Origin: JBEDUK01 sp963781595
Lineage (GTDB): Bacteria; Actinomycetota; UBA4738
Direction of reading: 5' to 3'
DNA length: 64,000 bases
Assembly (NCBI GenBank): GCA_963781595.1
Contig: CAWAGG010000006.1
Span: 1,054,001 to 1,118,000, forward strand
Shown: positions 62,369 through 64,000 of the stretch, piece after piece
Layout of the letters: each line of letters starts with the position of its first letter
How positions within the stretch are numbered: the stretch's first letter is position 1
Made by a program: the position numbers and the translations under genes
The notes under the pieces: generated by a model
What the model was told of the DNA's origin: nothing
Seen by the model: the letters and a program-made list of their open reading frames with translations, nothing else
The model's database searches: none

Positions 62369-62388
62369 CCGTTTCGTACGTGGAACGG
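62369..62388. promoter_or_regulatory. Candidate IclR operator
   Basis: CCGTT (62369-62373) and AACGG (62384-62388) flank an imperfect dyad containing GTAC, with GTTTC and GGAAC arms. The size and the GTT/AAC ends resemble IclR-family operators. Its position immediately upstream of the regulator fits autorepression. A second dyad, ACCGGC-GATCCA-GCCGGT, lies at 62437-62454. Confidence 0.4.
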
Positions 62389-62497
62389 CATCCCTCATGG
62401 CGAACGGAGTCTGCAGCGAGGTGTCCGCCGTGTCAAACCGGCGATCCAGCCGGTGCGCGCCATCCATCGGAGCGGTGCGAACCGTATACCTGGTCGT

Positions 62498-62527
62498 TTG
62501 ACGGATCGCGATCGGGCGTGATACGAC
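62498..62527 (+). promoter_or_regulatory. Promoter of the ABC substrate-binding gene with embedded palindrome
   Basis: TTGACG (62498-62503) is followed 17-18 bases later by ATACGAC. The spacer holds a perfect 10-bp palindrome GATCGCGATC (62504-62513), a possible repressor site. It would give a leader of about 70 bases before ATG 62605. Confidence 0.42.
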
Positions 62528-62604
62528 CGCGCATCGACCGGCGATCTGCCGGCGGAACGCCCTGGCCGAGCGTCGGGGAGGGCGGTGCGAGGAGGGGGCA
62601 AGGG

Positions 62605-64000
62605 ATGGACAGGAACCAGGAACGGCTCGATGACATCCGGCGTGGGCGTTCGGAGGTCGAGAACCACCTGATCGACGAGCTCCGCGCCGGGAAGATCTCG
62701 CGCCGCGAATTCTTCCGCCGGAGCACGGTCGTCGGGATGAGCATCCCGCTCGTCGCGTTCATCGCGGCGGCCTGCAGCTCGGACAACGGCGGGTCGACCG
62801 CCACGAGCGGCGCGAGCGGGACGGGAGGCGCGATCCAGAAGGGCGGGACCGCGACCGTCTCCGAGCTGGCACCCGCCGGCGACGTGAACCCGCTGACGAC
62901 CGCGGACGAGGGCGGGCTCGCCACGCTCGGGCAGGCCGGCCAGTACCTGACGTGGTCGAACAGGAACCTCGAGCTCGAGCCGGTCCTCGCGGAGAGCTGG
63001 ACGCCGAACTCCGACGCGTCGGTGTGGACGTTCACGATCCGCCAGGGCGTGACGTTCAACGACGGCACGCCGCTCACGGCGGACGACGTCGCGACGTCGC
63101 TGAAGGCGCAGTGCGATCCGAACAACAAGGGCGCGGCGCTCTCCGCCTTCGTCGGGGTGCTGGAGCCGGACGGCGTGACCGCGACGGACGCGAGCACCGT
63201 GACGTTCGAGATGGTGGCGCCGAACGGGAACTTCCCCTACATCGTCAGCTCGGACAACTACAACACGATCATCCTGCCGAAGTCGTACGACTACGCGGGC
63301 AAGTACACGGACACGTTCATCGGGACGGGGCCGTGGAAGATGCAGAGCTTCAACAGCCAGACCGGGGTGGAGTTCGTGAAGAACCCCAGCTACTGGCAGG
63401 AGGGTTTCCCGCTCCTGGACGGCTACTCGCTGAAGTACTACGCGGACCAGCAGCCGCAGATCCTCGCCCTGCAGAGCGGGACGATCGACATCATCAGCCA
63501 GTTCTCGGCCTCGACCGGACAGGCGCTGCTGACCGGCGGCAACGCGGTGAAGATCATCGCGGTGAAGTCGACCGCGCACCGCCAGGTCCACATGCGGACG
63601 GACCAGGCGCCGTTCGACAAGAAGGAGATCCGGCAAGCCCTCGCGCTGACGATGAACCGGCCCGAGCTGATCGCGGGCCTCCTGAACGGCCAGGCGGTCC
63701 TGGGGAACGACTCGCCGTTCGCGCCGCAGTACCCCTCGACCGACACCTCGGTCCCGCAGCGGGCGCAGGACCTGACGACGGCGCAGAACCTGATGTCGCA
63801 GGCGGGCGTGCCGAACGGCTTCGACGTGACGCTGTACACATGGAACGGGTTCGAGATCCCACAGCTCGCACAGCTGGTCCAGGAGGCGGCGAAGGCGATC
63901 AAGATCAACATCAAGCTGCAGGTCGACGACCCCGGCACGTACTACGGCAAGTACTGGCTCGACTCGCCGATCGGGATCACGGACTACGGGCACCGTGGCG
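62605..64000 (+). CDS. Family-5 (peptide/nickel-type) ABC transporter substrate-binding lipoprotein, 3' end beyond window
   Basis: 465 residues are visible. The ATG has GGAGGGGG upstream. A long hydrophilic N-terminus (~35 residues) precedes a twin-arginine-like ISRREFFRRSTVVG and the lipobox VAFIAAAC, so export by Tat as a lipoprotein is likely. The mature protein has LEPVLAESWTPNSDASVWTF, TIRQGVTFNDGTPLTADDV, FIGTGPWKM and IRQALALTMNRPELI, all standard for OppA/DppA-type proteins. The permease genes should lie just beyond the window. It diverges from the IclR gene. Confidence 0.93.
   Translation, partial: MDRNQERLDDIRRGRSEVENHLIDELRAGKISRREFFRRSTVVGMSIPLVAFIAAACSSDNGGSTATSGASGTGGAIQKGGTATVSELAPAGDVNPLTTADEGGLATLGQAGQYLTWSNRNLELEPVLAESWTPNSDASVWTFTIRQGVTFNDGTPLTADDVATSLKAQCDPNNKGAALSAFVGVLEPDGVTATDASTVTFEMVAPNGNFPYIVSSDNYNTIILPKSYDYAGKYTDTFIGTGPWKMQSFNSQTGVEFVKNPSYWQEGFPLLDGYSLKYYADQQPQILALQSGTIDIISQFSASTGQALLTGGNAVKIIAVKSTAHRQVHMRTDQAPFDKKEIRQALALTMNRPELIAGLLNGQAVLGNDSPFAPQYPSTDTSVPQRAQDLTTAQNLMSQAGVPNGFDVTLYTWNGFEIPQLAQLVQEAAKAIKINIKLQVDDPGTYYGKYWLDSPIGITDYGHRG

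Overview
The window is a GC-rich bacterial chromosomal contig that reads as Actinomycetota. The clearest marker is a WhiB-family Fe-S regulator at 25.1 kb. Supporting signs are three genes of cofactor-F420 families (LLM oxidoreductase, FrhB-like protein, PPOX-class oxidase), many GTG starts and many leaderless-looking promoters. It looks like a free-living, metabolically versatile, perhaps uncultured lineage. I see no rRNA, tRNA, CRISPR array, insertion sequence or prophage, and the genes are densely packed on both strands.

Left part (0-20 kb). A partial ATP-grasp gene diverges from a polyamine-type ABC transporter operon (potA, potD, potB, potC), followed by a class III aminotransferase, a methyltransferase and a metallo-beta-lactamase-fold hydrolase. 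Facing it is a minus-strand operon of an NDP-forming acyl-CoA synthetase, a hotdog protein resembling 3-aminobutyryl-/beta-alanyl-CoA ammonia-lyases, and an agmatinase-family ureohydrolase. Together these suggest uptake and catabolism of amines, guanidino compounds or beta-amino acids. Next come a DUF885 peptidase-like protein, a beta-propeller gene, an LLM oxidoreductase, a 7Fe ferredoxin facing an FrhB-like protein, an ErpA/IscA-type protein and a CoA-type Nudix hydrolase.

Middle (20-47 kb). This part holds a secreted subtilase with FG-GAP repeats, a secreted glycoside-hydrolase-like protein, WhiB, MarC, and an ECF sigma factor translationally coupled to a membrane-anchored PD40 propeller protein. 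Two secreted PD40 propellers diverge from that pair. Then come the transsulfuration genes (cystathionine gamma-synthase/lyase family and cystathionine beta-synthase), a receiver-EAL protein and a sugar-dehydrogenase-like protein. The histidine-degradation genes hutU, hutH and hutI are interspersed with a PAS protein, a large cyclase-ATPase-TPR regulator, an aquaporin and a PPOX protein.

Right part (47-64 kb). Two more cyclase-ATPase-TPR genes overlap by 4 bp on the minus strand. The phenylacetyl-CoA epoxidase genes paaA, paaB, paaC and paaD follow on the plus strand, with three tandem paralogous amidohydrolases between paaB and paaC. An IclR regulator and a divergent, truncated peptide-family ABC substrate-binding lipoprotein close the window.

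Several genes (potA, potD, the acyl-CoA synthetase, cystathionine beta-synthase, the PD40 membrane protein and a small membrane protein) carry single-base frame disruptions. Some of these may be assembly errors rather than real mutations.
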